Source: JOPF133 sp052144935
GTDB taxonomy: Bacteria > Acidobacteriota > Terriglobia > Bryobacterales > Bryobacteraceae
Reading direction: 5' to 3'
Length of the DNA stretch: 64,000 bases
NCBI GenBank assembly: GCA_052144935.1
Contig: JBKQPR010000315.1
Coordinates: 26,967-90,966, forward strand
This document shows, piece after piece, positions 25,608 through 34,755 of this stretch (positions are counted from its first letter, which is position 1; each line of letters opens with the position of its first letter). The position numbers and the translations under genes were made by a program. The notes beneath the pieces are model-generated. The model ran no database searches. It had not been told where the DNA came from and was given only the letters and a program-made list of their open reading frames with translations.

Positions 25608-26879
25608 TCACTCGCGTCGTGCGCGCATTCCGCCCGCATGGGCGCGGAAAGCGAGTCGAGTTCGATCAGGCGCCGGATCGCGAACTCCCCGGCAGCATGA
25701 ACACGGCCCATTTTCATAGAGCGAACACAACATGCCAGGCTCACTGGCCGTTTCGGGGTGACGTTTCCAAAAAGGCCGGAGATCCATCCCCATGTGGTGG
25801 CGCGCTTGCCGATCCGGCTCGTTCTCAAACCAGCCGAGCACGGTCCCGTGATCGTCGGGCTGCCAATTCCGATCCAGCATCTCTACAGCGAACGATCGGC
25901 CGGCGAGGCGGTTCTCAACCAGCCGAAAGGCGGCATCCCGGATGGAGGGATGGGTGATCCGTGCAAGCGCCACACCCGCAACGTACCCCAGATCGCCGTT
26001 AGCGGATAACGCTAGTTCCACCAGCAGGCCCGGGTCCAGCGGGTAGGGCCTTCGCCCGAAAATCCTCAGATGCTGGATTTGCCCTGCCGGACCTTGAGCT
26101 GCCACCAGGCCCTGTGCGGCATGCTCCAGGTCGCCGGCGCTCGCCTGCTCACCCCATCCTCTGAGCCGGAAGGCGCTCAGACTGAGTAACTTCGGCCTCA
26201 TCTGTTCATAGCTGAGCCCCTTGATCTCTTCCCATTTGCCAGATTCGCCGCGGCTGTTCGCTTGGCCTGCCATGAGGGCCAACCGGCAAGCCTCCACTCT
26301 GGGATCTGTTGCCCCAGCCTGGCACCAGGCGGCGCGGGCCTCCTGCTCACCGCAGATCTCGATAGCCTGCGACCACAACCAACCCAGATTCACCTTTTCC
26401 GGCTTGGAAATCAGGGCGCCGATTTTAGCTGCCGCAAAAAGAAGTCCATTCAGTCCGTCCATCCGAACGAAGTCGATGGCGATATCTTCTCCCATCCTCG
26501 GCCCGGGCTCGAAGCTCTCGTACATCACCCGCTTCGCCTGTTCGTCTCCGTCGAACGCCATGCATGCAGCGAAGTGAAAGCGCTGAACGGCGTCCCAATC
26601 GTCTCCACTGCCCGGCAATGCTTTGAGAACTTGATCGCAGTAAAACTGCCGGTCTGGCAGGAGGTCCACAAGTTCCAGCATGTAGGCCGCTCGTGTGCCT
26701 TCGCTCTGCACGTCTAATGAATAACAATGCAGGCAAGCATCCAGGATCGCGTGCCGGAACGGCCGGACATCATGCTCGGAGGCGTAAATAATCGCCCTTC
26801 CCAACCCGGACTGCAGCAGTCCTTGAAACGCCTTCTCGTTCATGGAGCGGATCGGTTCAGGACGCGTCGTGCCGCTCAA
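25608..26879 (-). CDS. HEAT-like repeat protein
   Basis: 423 residues from a TTG at 26879 that overlaps the upstream stop (TTGA) and has GAGAGTGG upstream; an ATG at 26843 (MNEKAFQGLLQSG) is the alternative start. The protein is a run of helix pairs typical of HEAT-like solenoids (MLELVDLLPDRQFYCDQVLKAL, DPGLLVELALSAN, GVALARITHPSIRDAAFRL). A Cys pair near the end (ENGPCSCCRGV) stands out. There is no catalytic motif. Translationally coupled to a second HEAT-like protein, so they probably form one complex. Confidence 0.6.
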   Translation of the reverse strand: MSGTTRPEPIRSMNEKAFQGLLQSGLGRAIIYASEHDVRPFRHAILDACLHCYSLDVQSEGTRAAYMLELVDLLPDRQFYCDQVLKALPGSGDDWDAVQRFHFAACMAFDGDEQAKRVMYESFEPGPRMGEDIAIDFVRMDGLNGLLFAAAKIGALISKPEKVNLGWLWSQAIEICGEQEARAAWCQAGATDPRVEACRLALMAGQANSRGESGKWEEIKGLSYEQMRPKLLSLSAFRLRGWGEQASAGDLEHAAQGLVAAQGPAGQIQHLRIFGRRPYPLDPGLLVELALSANGDLGYVAGVALARITHPSIRDAAFRLVENRLAGRSFAVEMLDRNWQPDDHGTVLGWFENEPDRQARHHMGMDLRPFWKRHPETASEPGMLCSLYENGPCSCCRGVRDPAPDRTRLAFRAHAGGMRARRE

Positions 26880-27739
26880 TTAACCCAACCACTCTCATCG
26901 TCCTCTTCGTCGTCCTCATCCTCTTCATCGTCCTCGGATGTACGTCCTTCCGCCATCGCGATGGCGTCGACGGCGGTCTCGGCGATGTCCTCGTCGTCGG
27001 AGTCGGCCAGGTCTTGCAGGATTTCCCGCGCCTCCCCCGGACGGATGCTGGCCACGGCGCCGATGGCTTCAAACAGCAACGGCTTTGGGGTGCCGGCATC
27101 CTTGACGAGTGCGACGATGTGCGGCCAGGCCGCCTCCAGTTCCCAGTTGCCGGCCGCGGAGACAGCCTCGTACTGAATCTCAGGGTCGGGGTTCTTCAAG
27201 GACTCCAGTATCTGCTCCTCAAAACCGCGCACATAGCGCATCGAAAACACAGCCGTCAGCATCCACTCTCCGTCTCCGCTGGAATACGCCGCCCGAATCG
27301 CGTCCTTGTGCCAGGGCTGCGCTGCGCGCACCGAGGCCTCCAGAATTCGCCGCCGCACTTCCTTGGGGATTTTGTCGTCCAGGTAGAGCCTCTGGAACGA
27401 GTCCTGGATATCGCGGAACGTCGTCTCCGTAATGGGCACCATGTCCGGATCTTCGAATTCACCCGTATCGATCAATTCCGTATCGCCCAATTCGAGGACC
27501 GGCCCAAGGGAAATGGCCGCCTTGGCGCGCATCTTCGGTGGCTCCTCAGCGCTGCCTGCGACCGCAATTAAGGCGTGGGCCAAATCGTCGTTGACCACGG
27601 TAATGTCGCCCGCTAGCTCGGCGGCAACCATCCGGTCGGATCGATTCGCCCGATTATTACGCAGAACGTCCAGAAATCTCTTTCCGGTATCTCTTGGCCA
27701 ATCCCATGGCGGTGTGTCGAGCAAATATTTCAGGTCCAT
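26876..27739 (-). CDS. HEAT-like repeat protein with acidic tail
   Basis: 287 residues from the ATG at 27739, which directly follows GAGGGGTGGA. Helix pairs such as MVAAELAGDITVVNDDL, MRAKAAISLGPVLELG and EIQYEAVSAAGNWELEAAW mark a HEAT-like solenoid for protein-protein contact. The C-terminal 30 residues are almost all Asp/Glu (EDDEEDEDDEEDDESG). The downstream gene overlaps it by four bases. Function unknown; the pair stands next to a toxin-antitoxin remnant. Confidence 0.65.
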   Translation of the reverse strand: MDLKYLLDTPPWDWPRDTGKRFLDVLRNNRANRSDRMVAAELAGDITVVNDDLAHALIAVAGSAEEPPKMRAKAAISLGPVLELGDTELIDTGEFEDPDMVPITETTFRDIQDSFQRLYLDDKIPKEVRRRILEASVRAAQPWHKDAIRAAYSSGDGEWMLTAVFSMRYVRGFEEQILESLKNPDPEIQYEAVSAAGNWELEAAWPHIVALVKDAGTPKPLLFEAIGAVASIRPGEAREILQDLADSDDEDIAETAVDAIAMAEGRTSEDDEEDEDDEEDDESGWVN

Positions 27740-27856
27740 TCCACCCCTCAGGCTTTCCGTTCCATTAAATAGCTCCCGCTTCAGGCCGGAGCCGGCCTTT
27801 GCCAAACATGGTATCGCAGGTGGCGCCGGGTGGGATTCCGAGGCGCCCGAAAGGGA

Positions 27857-28204
27857 TCAGGCTGGGTCCCAGGGATTCACGACAGGGGCCGGCATTCTAC
27901 GGAAGTCGCTTACGTTGCGGATTACCACAGTTAGATTGTGGTGCAGAGCCGTAGCGGCCAGGATTCCGTCCACGGTGCCGATCGGGGTGCCCTTGCGTTT
28001 GGCTTCACCGGCGAGGATGCTCCACCGGTCCGCCACGGCGGCATCCACAAGCAGGATTCTTCCGGCAAAGCGCTCCCTCAACTCGATATCAACCCAGATC
28101 TCCAGGTTCGTTCTCCGCTTGCCCGCCGGAAGATTGACAACGCCCTTGCGGATTTCCCCAAGGGTCAGGACGCTAATATGAAGCAGGCGCTCGAAACCGT
28201 TCAC
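27857..28204 (-). pseudogene. N-terminally truncated PIN-domain toxin (VapC-type)
   Basis: 115 residues from a GTG overlapping the antitoxin stop. It has the middle and end of a VapC protein: SVLTLGEIRKGV (second acidic residue), TVDGILAATALHHNLTVVIR and NVSDFRR (last acidic residues). The first strand, which carries the LDTNV-type Asp, and about 30 residues after it are missing. The protein begins NGFERLLHISVLTLGEI, which in full-length members lies near residue 45. Loss of the first catalytic Asp should make it inactive. The deletion has joined the antitoxin stop directly to the shortened toxin frame. Confidence 0.7.
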
Positions 28205-28422
28205 AAGTCAACGTCCCGCCCGGTGTCCCTATCTCGCTCAAACTCCAACTCCAGGCCAACCAGCGGCGATTCCCGGAAGAACTGGACAAGGCTCTTCTTG
28301 GGCGGCGGCTCGGAAGAACGGAGCGCTTGGAGAATGACATCCTCGGCGTCCAGGAAGGCTCCGCTCTCGAGACGCTGCTGAATCAAAGCCTCCACTTCGG
28401 GTCTGGTGATCTCTATGGTCAT
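28201..28422 (-). CDS. Antitoxin of a VapBC-type pair
   Basis: 73 residues. The N-terminus TIEITRPEVEALIQQRLESG followed by FLDAEDVILQAL resembles the helical antitoxins that pair with VapC toxins; the C-terminal tail FERDRDTGRDVDL is the acidic/basic segment that usually blocks the toxin. It overlaps the truncated toxin by four bases (GTGA). The antitoxin appears complete although its partner is not. Confidence 0.75.
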   Translation of the reverse strand: MTIEITRPEVEALIQQRLESGAFLDAEDVILQALRSSEPPPKKSLVQFFRESPLVGLELEFERDRDTGRDVDL

Positions 28423-28464
28423 GGGCCTCCCTTACTCATGATAACGTCCTCGTCCGGCTCCCTG

Positions 28465-28839
28465 TCCGATCTGTCCGATTAGGGCCGCGCGCACGCCTGT
28501 TGTATAACTGAAGTTCGCCCATGGAAGACCTCAAGAAACTCATCCGCGAAGTGCCCGGCTTCCTCAAGCCCGGCATCCTCTTCTACGACATAACCACCTT
28601 GCTCAAGGACCCGGGCGGCCTGCGGTCGGTCATCGACGGCCTGCACGACCGCTACCGGGAGGCCCAGGTGGATGTCGTTTTGGGCGTCGAGGCGCGCGGC
28701 TTCATCTTTGCGCCGGCCCTGGCCTACGCTCTGGGAGCGGGCTTCGTCCCGGTGCGTAAGCCCAAAAAGCTGCCCGCCGAATGCGTGCGCGTGAGCTACG
28801 ACCTGGAGTACGGCTCCGACTGCCTGGAAATGCACCGCG
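28465..28839 (+). repeat. 375-bp direct repeat, left copy (5' part of apt with promoter)
   Basis: Near-identical to 31309-31683, with only scattered differences. It carries the apt promoter region and the first 106 codons. Copy ends: TCCGAT on the left, and CACCGCG in the codons after EMH on the right. Confidence 0.92.
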
Positions 28840-28868
28840 CCTCGCGCGCATTCACCCTTGCTTTGTAG
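28521..28868 (+). pseudogene. apt: Truncated duplicate of apt
   Basis: 115 codons: the first 106 match the intact adenine phosphoribosyltransferase at 31365 almost exactly (one change seen is Leu for Pro in PGFLKPG). Then the sequence diverges into RASRAFTLAL and a stop. The PRPP-binding loop (VLIVDDLLATGGT in the intact gene) is missing, so the product cannot be active. Its -35 box has an A where the intact copy has T (TAGGGC against TTGGGC). Confidence 0.9.
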
Positions 28869-28886
28869 GGTAAGATGATCTGAATC

Positions 28887-31238
28887 GTGCCGACTTCCCC
28901 GTTCCCGGACTCCGACCCCAGCACCAGTTTCTCCACCGAGACTTCGACTCCCTCAGACGCCGGCTCGGCCCGGCCTGACACCGCCGGTGCGCAGATGGCC
29001 CCCTGGATCGGCCGCCGGGTGGGGCCGTATCGGATCCAGAAGCTGTTGGGCCGTGGGGGCATGGGCGCGGTCTTTCTGGCGATCCGCGACGACGACCAGT
29101 TCCGCAAGAGTGTAGCCCTCAAACTCCTGCGTTTCGATACCGGCGACCCGGCCGTCCTGGCGCGCTTCCGGAATGAGCGGCAGATTCTGGCGGCCCTGGA
29201 TCACCCCAACATCGCGGCGCTTTACGATGGCGGCTCCACCGAGGAGGGCTTGCCATACATCGTGATGGAATATGTGGCGGGCGAAACGGTGACCGCATAT
29301 TGCCAGAAGCGCCGGCTTCCGATCCCCGAGCGCTTGCAGATCTTCTGCCAGATCTGCGATGCCGTGCAATACGCCCACCAGAAATTGATCGTACACCGCG
29401 ACCTGAAGCCGGGCAATATCCTGGTGACCGGCGAGGGCCTGCCCAAACTGCTGGACTTCGGGATTGCCAAGCTCCTGCTGGCCCCCGAATTGCTAGGAGA
29501 CGCCGCGCCTCTCACCAAGACCGGTGTCCACGCCATGACGCCGGACTACGCCTCCCCGGAGCAGATTCGCGGCGAAACGGTCTCCACCGCGACCGACGTC
29601 TACTCGTTGGGCGCCGTGCTGTACGAAATTTTGACCGGCGAGCGGCCCCATCGCCTGACGCGCTACGACTTGAACGAAATCCGCAGCCGGATCTGCGACA
29701 GCGATCCGCGGATCCCTTCCACGGTGGGCGGACCGGCCCTGAAGGGCGATCTGGACACCATCGTGCTCAAGGCCATGCATCGCGATCCGGCGCGCCGCTA
29801 CCGTTCGGTGGAGCAGTTCGCGGAGGACATCCTGCGCCACCTGCAGCATCGGCCGGTCGCCGCGCGCCCGGACACCGTCGGTTATCGCGTCTCGCGTTTC
29901 GCGGCGCGCAATCGGTGGGGTATCGCCGCGGGGGCGGCCATCTTGATCTCGCTGGCGGCCGGCACGGCGGTATCGCTCCAGCAGGCCAGCGTAGCGCGGG
30001 AGCGCTTCCAGCAGGTGCGCAAGCTGGCCGGGCGTTTCATCGAGCTGCACGACGACGTGGCGCGCCTGCCGGGATCCACCCAGGTGCGGGAGAAGATGGT
30101 GGCCACGGCGCTGGACTACCTGGACAACCTCTCGCGCGGGGCGGGCAAGGACGCCGAGCTGCTGCACGAGATCGGACAGGCCTATGCCAAGGTGGCGGAA
30201 GCGCAAGGCGCCCCGGGACAGCCTAACCTGGGCCGCACCGATGATGCGCTGGCGAGTTTTCGCAAGGCCATCGAATTCGACCGGCGGGCCGCCCGTCTCA
30301 ATCCCGATTATCGCCCCAGCCTGGCAACTGTGCAGTCCCGGTTCGCCTACCTGGCCATGTTGTCCGGTCATCTTCCCGAAGCCCGGCAGAACCTGGAAGC
30401 CTCCGCGGGGCTACTGCGGCAGTTGCGCGCCGAGAAGCCGGAAGACCCGGATTTGCTGGCGTTGGCGGCCAGTGTGGCTGTCAGCCAGGGAGATCTGAAA
30501 GAGTACGAAGGCCATATTCGCGACCGCCTGCCGTTCTACCGGCAAGCGCGGGAGTTGAGCGCCGAGTACGCCCGGATCAAGCAAGACAACGCCTCCCGCG
30601 CCCGCCTCCACCTGTCCACGGGTCTACTGGCCGACTCGCTGACCGACAACGGACACTACGAGGAAGCGCTGGCCGTACTTCATGAGGGCGAGGCTCTGAT
30701 CGACAGCCTGCTGGCCGCCGAACCGGACAATCCCGTCTACCTGCGGCAGAAGATGTCGGAAACCAACTACTTCGGTCGGGTTTACGACAACGAGACCGGA
30801 GACAGCCTGGGCAAGCCGGTGGAGGCGGTGGCGGCCGACCGCCGTTACGTGGCCCTGGCGGAGCGGCTGGCCAATGCCGACCCGAGCAACGCCTCGGCGC
30901 GCTTGAGCCTGGCGATTGCCTATTACCGGTTGTCGTATCCTCTGGGGAAAACGGCTCCGGCCGAGGCGCTGGTGGTGGTTCGCAAGTCGCTGCAGATTTT
31001 CGACGCCGAGCTGGTGCGCAGACCCAACGACCGTCTGTTGCGGTCGCGCCGCGCCCGCGCGCTGCGCCACCTGGCCTATGCTTTCGAAAGCAACGGCCGG
31101 CGCGCCGAAGCCAGGCAGGCCGCGGCGGAGGCGGTGGGCGTGCAGCGGCAGTTGCTTGAGGAGACGCCATCCGATAATAGCGAGCGTGAACAGTTAGAGT
31201 CTACGCAAAAGGTGCTGGCGCGTCTGTCCAAGGATTAG
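28887..31238 (+). CDS. Membrane Ser/Thr protein kinase with TPR-like repeats
   Basis: 783 residues from a GTG. After a Ser/Thr/Pro-rich leader (about 40 residues) comes a complete kinase domain: GRGGMGAVF (Gly loop), VALKLLRF (ATP Lys), IVHRDLKPGNILV (catalytic loop, about residue 170), LLDFGIAKLL (DFG), DYASPEQIRGE and a closing helix near residue 315. One membrane helix (WGIAAGAAILISLAAGTAVSL, about 345-365) separates it from a long extracytoplasmic helical region with TPR-like pairs. It should phosphorylate Ser/Thr of cytoplasmic targets in response to an external signal. It lies exactly between the two apt repeats. Confidence 0.92.
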   Translation: MPTSPFPDSDPSTSFSTETSTPSDAGSARPDTAGAQMAPWIGRRVGPYRIQKLLGRGGMGAVFLAIRDDDQFRKSVALKLLRFDTGDPAVLARFRNERQILAALDHPNIAALYDGGSTEEGLPYIVMEYVAGETVTAYCQKRRLPIPERLQIFCQICDAVQYAHQKLIVHRDLKPGNILVTGEGLPKLLDFGIAKLLLAPELLGDAAPLTKTGVHAMTPDYASPEQIRGETVSTATDVYSLGAVLYEILTGERPHRLTRYDLNEIRSRICDSDPRIPSTVGGPALKGDLDTIVLKAMHRDPARRYRSVEQFAEDILRHLQHRPVAARPDTVGYRVSRFAARNRWGIAAGAAILISLAAGTAVSLQQASVARERFQQVRKLAGRFIELHDDVARLPGSTQVREKMVATALDYLDNLSRGAGKDAELLHEIGQAYAKVAEAQGAPGQPNLGRTDDALASFRKAIEFDRRAARLNPDYRPSLATVQSRFAYLAMLSGHLPEARQNLEASAGLLRQLRAEKPEDPDLLALAASVAVSQGDLKEYEGHIRDRLPFYRQARELSAEYARIKQDNASRARLHLSTGLLADSLTDNGHYEEALAVLHEGEALIDSLLAAEPDNPVYLRQKMSETNYFGRVYDNETGDSLGKPVEAVAADRRYVALAERLANADPSNASARLSLAIAYYRLSYPLGKTAPAEALVVVRKSLQIFDAELVRRPNDRLLRSRRARALRHLAYAFESNGRRAEARQAAAEAVGVQRQLLEETPSDNSEREQLESTQKVLARLSKD

Positions 31239-31308
31239 GGTGGCTCTTGAAACGACGGCCTTTCCCGACAGCCCCTTAGCTTAGATAGCGTCCCAGTCCG
31301 GCGCCCCC

Positions 31309-31683
31309 TCCGATTGCTCCGATTTGGGCCGCGCGCACGCCTGTTGTATAACTGAAGTTCGCCCATGGAAGACCTCAAGAAGCTCATCCGCGAAGTGCCC
31401 GGCTTCCCCAAGCCCGGCATCCTCTTCTACGACATCACCACCTTGCTCAAGGACCCGGGCGGCCTGCGGTCGGTCATCGACGGCCTGCACGACCGCTACC
31501 GGGAGGCCCAGGTGGATGTCGTTCTGGGCGTCGAGGCGCGCGGCTTCATCTTTGCGCCGGCCCTGGCCTACGCCCTGGGAGCGGGCTTCGTCCCGGTGCG
31601 TAAGCCCAAAAAGCTGCCCGCCGAATGCGTGCGCGTGAGCTACGACCTGGAGTACGGCTCCGACTGCCTGGAAATGCACCGCG
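31309..31683 (+). repeat. 375-bp direct repeat, right copy (in intact apt)
   Basis: Partner of 28465-28839; the two flank the 2.35-kb kinase gene in the same orientation. Confidence 0.92.
31324..31352 (+). promoter_or_regulatory. Sigma-70-type promoter of apt
   Basis: TTGGGC (31324-31329), 17-base spacer, TATAAC (31347-31352). Transcription would start about six bases before the ATG at 31365, giving a very short leader with no Shine-Dalgarno sequence. The left repeat copy has the same boxes with one -35 change. Confidence 0.6.
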
Positions 31684-31886
31684 ACGCCGTGGGCCCGGGC
31701 ACTCGGGTACTGATCGTGGACGACCTGCTGGCTACCGGGGGCACCGCCGCCGCGGTCGCGCGCATGGTAAGCGAGGTGGGCGGGACGGTGGCGGGCATCG
31801 GATTCGTCGTCGAGCTGACCTTCCTCAACGGGCGCCGGAAACTGGCCGGCTACGACGTCTTCTCGCTGCTCCAATACGACCAATGA
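31365..31886 (+). CDS. apt: Adenine phosphoribosyltransferase
   Basis: 173 residues, the normal length. It converts adenine and PRPP to AMP (purine salvage). Family signs: the N-terminal IREVPGFPKPGILFYDITTLL (flexible loop with FPKPGI-like motif), VLGVEARGFIF, RKPKKLP, and the PRPP-binding VLIVDDLLATGGTAAAV. ispE overlaps its stop by four bases. The downstream prs gene makes the PRPP that apt uses, so apt-ispE-prs is a plausible operon. Confidence 0.97.
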   Translation: MEDLKKLIREVPGFPKPGILFYDITTLLKDPGGLRSVIDGLHDRYREAQVDVVLGVEARGFIFAPALAYALGAGFVPVRKPKKLPAECVRVSYDLEYGSDCLEMHRDAVGPGTRVLIVDDLLATGGTAAAVARMVSEVGGTVAGIGFVVELTFLNGRRKLAGYDVFSLLQYDQ

Positions 31887-32869
31887 GCGCCCCGCGCACT
31901 CGCCGGGCGCGCGTCGGTGCGCTGGCCAAAATCAATCTCGATCTCCGGGTGCTGGAAAAGCGCGCCGACGGCTACCACGAGCTGCGCACCATCTTCCAGA
32001 CCATTTCGCTGGCGGACTCACTGGAAATCGCCTTCACGCCCGCCGCCCCTACTGCCATCGAGCTGGACGACGCCCTGGCCATTGCGGACAACCTGGTGGT
32101 CCGTGCCGCCAAGCTGGCTCTGGAGGCCATGGGCGCCGCAGGGCGCGTGGAGATGCGCCTCGACAAACGGATCCCCATGGGCGCCGGACTGGGCGGCGGC
32201 TCCTCGGATGCGGCCGCCGTGCTCCTCGCCCTGCCGGTGCTGGCCGGCGGCGCGCTCGAATTGCCCGCCCTGGCCGCGCTCGGCCGCGAGCTCGGCAGCG
32301 ACGTGCCGTTCTTCCTGCTGGGCGGGCGCGCAGCCGGGATCGGCCGCGGCACGGAGCTTTTCCCGCTGCCCGATCAGCCCGCCGCCCGCGGCCTTCTGGT
32401 GGCCCCCCAAGTGCATGTTTCCACCGCCGAGGCCTATCGTGCGCTGACCCCTCGTTTGACAACTGAATTACAACAAAATAAAATATTTAGTTTCCAGTCG
32501 CAGGCGTGGGATGTAAGTACTGCCGTCCCTGCCGGGAACGATTTCGAGCCCGCGGTTTTCGAGCGGCATCCGGAGTTGGCCGCTCTGAAGGAGCGGTTGC
32601 TCCAGGCAGGGGCTTCGCCGGCCCTGATGACCGGCAGCGGGTCGGCCCTGTTCGGACTCTTCCGCGACGCCGGTGGGGTTTCCCGCGCGATCGCGGCACT
32701 GGGTGAAAAACCACCCGGCGAAACATCTGCGGGTGAGTCGTTTTCGAGTAAAGCGAGGGTCTTTCGGATTTCGCTGGTCAACCGGGCGCGCTACCGGGCC
32801 TTGTGGTGGCGCTGGCTCAAGGAACACTGCCGCGGGAAGGAATGGCCTCCCCGCAGCCTCTACGCATGA
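31883..32869 (+). CDS. ispE: 4-diphosphocytidyl-2-C-methyl-D-erythritol kinase
   Basis: 328 residues from the ATG overlapping the apt stop. A GHMP kinase of the non-mevalonate isoprenoid pathway: it phosphorylates CDP-ME at the 2-hydroxyl. ALAKINLDLRVLEKRADGYH is the N-terminal substrate motif, IPMGAGLGGGSSDAAAVL the ATP-binding GHMP loop, and LMTGSGSALFGLF the third motif. The C-terminus carries about 50 residues beyond the usual end (ETSAGESFSSKARVF and on), rich in Arg and Trp. It overlaps the start of prs. Confidence 0.95.
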   Translation: MSAPRTRRARVGALAKINLDLRVLEKRADGYHELRTIFQTISLADSLEIAFTPAAPTAIELDDALAIADNLVVRAAKLALEAMGAAGRVEMRLDKRIPMGAGLGGGSSDAAAVLLALPVLAGGALELPALAALGRELGSDVPFFLLGGRAAGIGRGTELFPLPDQPAARGLLVAPQVHVSTAEAYRALTPRLTTELQQNKIFSFQSQAWDVSTAVPAGNDFEPAVFERHPELAALKERLLQAGASPALMTGSGSALFGLFRDAGGVSRAIAALGEKPPGETSAGESFSSKARVFRISLVNRARYRALWWRWLKEHCRGKEWPPRSLYA

Positions 32870-33813
32870 AAAGTCGAGAATATCTCCAACTCTTCGCGGG
32901 TAACGCCAATCCCGAGCTGGCGCAGGAAATCGCGGTGGCTCTCGGCACCCCCTTGGGCGACCCCGCCATCCGCCAGTTTGCCGACGGCGAGATCCATCTG
33001 CAGATCCAGGAAAACGTGCGCGGCGCCGACGTTTTCATCATCCAGCCGACCTGCACGCCGGTGGATCGCCACCTCATGGAACTGCTGCTGATGATCGACG
33101 CGTTAAAGCGCGCCTCAGCGGAACGCATCACGGCAGTGTTACCCTATTATGGTTACGCCCGTCAGGACCGCAAGGATAAGCCGCGGGTTCCGATCTCGGC
33201 ACGCGTGGTGGCGGCGCTGCTGGAAACGGCGGGGGCGGATCGCGTTCTGGCGCTCGATTTGCACGCCGCGCAGATCCAGGGTTTTTTCGATATCCCGGTG
33301 GACCACCTGTTCGCCACCCCGGTATTGATCGAGCATTTTAAGGCTCCCAACATTCCGGAGCTGACGGTGGTATCGCCGGATGCCGGGGGCGTGGAGCGCG
33401 CCCGGGCCTTCGCCAAGCGGCTGAATTCGCCGCTGGCCATCATCGATAAGCGGCGCGAGGAAACCAACGTCGCCGAGGTGATGAACGTGGTGGGCGATGT
33501 CGATGGGCGCAACTGCCTGATTGTGGACGATCTCATCGACACCGGTGGGACGCTGGTGAAAGGGGCCGAGGCGTTGATGGCCAAAGGCGCGGCCAGTGTT
33601 TCGGCCTGCGCTACGCACGCCGTGCTGTCGGGTTCGTCCGTCAGCCGGATCGAGGCGTCGTGCTTGAAGGAAGTGATTTTTACGAATTCGATTCCGCTCT
33701 CGCAAGAGGCCCGGAAGTCGTGCCGGATCAAGTCGTTGTCGGTCGCCAAGTTGCTGGCGGAAGCCATCCGGTCGATTCACGATGAGACTTCGGTGAGCGT
33801 GTTGTTTATTTGA
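32866..33813 (+). CDS. prs: Ribose-phosphate pyrophosphokinase
   Basis: 315 residues from the ATG overlapping the ispE stop; an ATG at 32842 is an alternative. It makes PRPP from ribose 5-phosphate and ATP. Motifs: FAGNANPELAQEIA, FADGEIHLQIQENVRG (the E-x-x-V-R-G stretch), YYGYARQDRKDKPR (ATP flexible loop), VLALDLHAAQIQGFF (metal His), VVSPDAGGVERARAFA, and the PRPP loop CLIVDDLIDTGGTL. Feeds apt, purine synthesis and other PRPP users. A strong inverted repeat follows 10 bases after the stop. Confidence 0.97.
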   Translation: MKSREYLQLFAGNANPELAQEIAVALGTPLGDPAIRQFADGEIHLQIQENVRGADVFIIQPTCTPVDRHLMELLLMIDALKRASAERITAVLPYYGYARQDRKDKPRVPISARVVAALLETAGADRVLALDLHAAQIQGFFDIPVDHLFATPVLIEHFKAPNIPELTVVSPDAGGVERARAFAKRLNSPLAIIDKRREETNVAEVMNVVGDVDGRNCLIVDDLIDTGGTLVKGAEALMAKGAASVSACATHAVLSGSSVSRIEASCLKEVIFTNSIPLSQEARKSCRIKSLSVAKLLAEAIRSIHDETSVSVLFI

Positions 33814-33822
33814 GGGGGCTCC

Positions 33823-33928
33823 GTATTCACCGCGGAGACGCGGAGAACGCGGAGGCTTCGCAGAGGAGAATTTTCTCTTGGTTTTCTCTGCGAAGCCTCC
33901 GCGTTCTCCGCGCCTCCGCGGTGAATAC
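33823..33928. repeat. 106-bp palindromic element (dispersed family D), possible terminator of prs
   Basis: Two 43-base arms (33823-33865 and 33886-33928) pair with a single mismatch around a 20-base T-rich loop. The arms start and end with GTATTCACCGCGGAG. A diverged relative lies at 55643-55763. Position just after prs suggests that it also ends transcription. Confidence 0.9.
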
Positions 33929-33942
33929 ATGGTCGCTAACTA

Positions 33943-34010
33943 GGTTCGCGGGTACTCGAACCCACGTCAGCCCGTACGGGCGAACCGGACTTCGAACCCC
34001 GCTAAAGGGA
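33943..34010 (+). promoter_or_regulatory. Structured leader candidate upstream of rplY
   Basis: The leader of the L25 gene holds a 6-bp stem (GGTTCG 33943-33948 with CGAACC 33957-33962, or alternatively CGAACC at 33981-33986) and a 12-base perfect palindrome GCCCGTACGGGC (33970-33981), then the AAGGGAG ribosome-binding site. The two alternative partners for GGTTCG could switch. Autoregulation by L25 is a possibility, not shown. Confidence 0.4.
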
Positions 34011-34017
34011 GAATGTA

Positions 34018-34749
<732 letters not shown>

Positions 34750-34755
34750 TTTGCC

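Noticed and set aside
33943..34010. tRNA gene (TCGAACCC-like strings)
   Set aside because: No cloverleaf can be drawn; it is the rplY leader.
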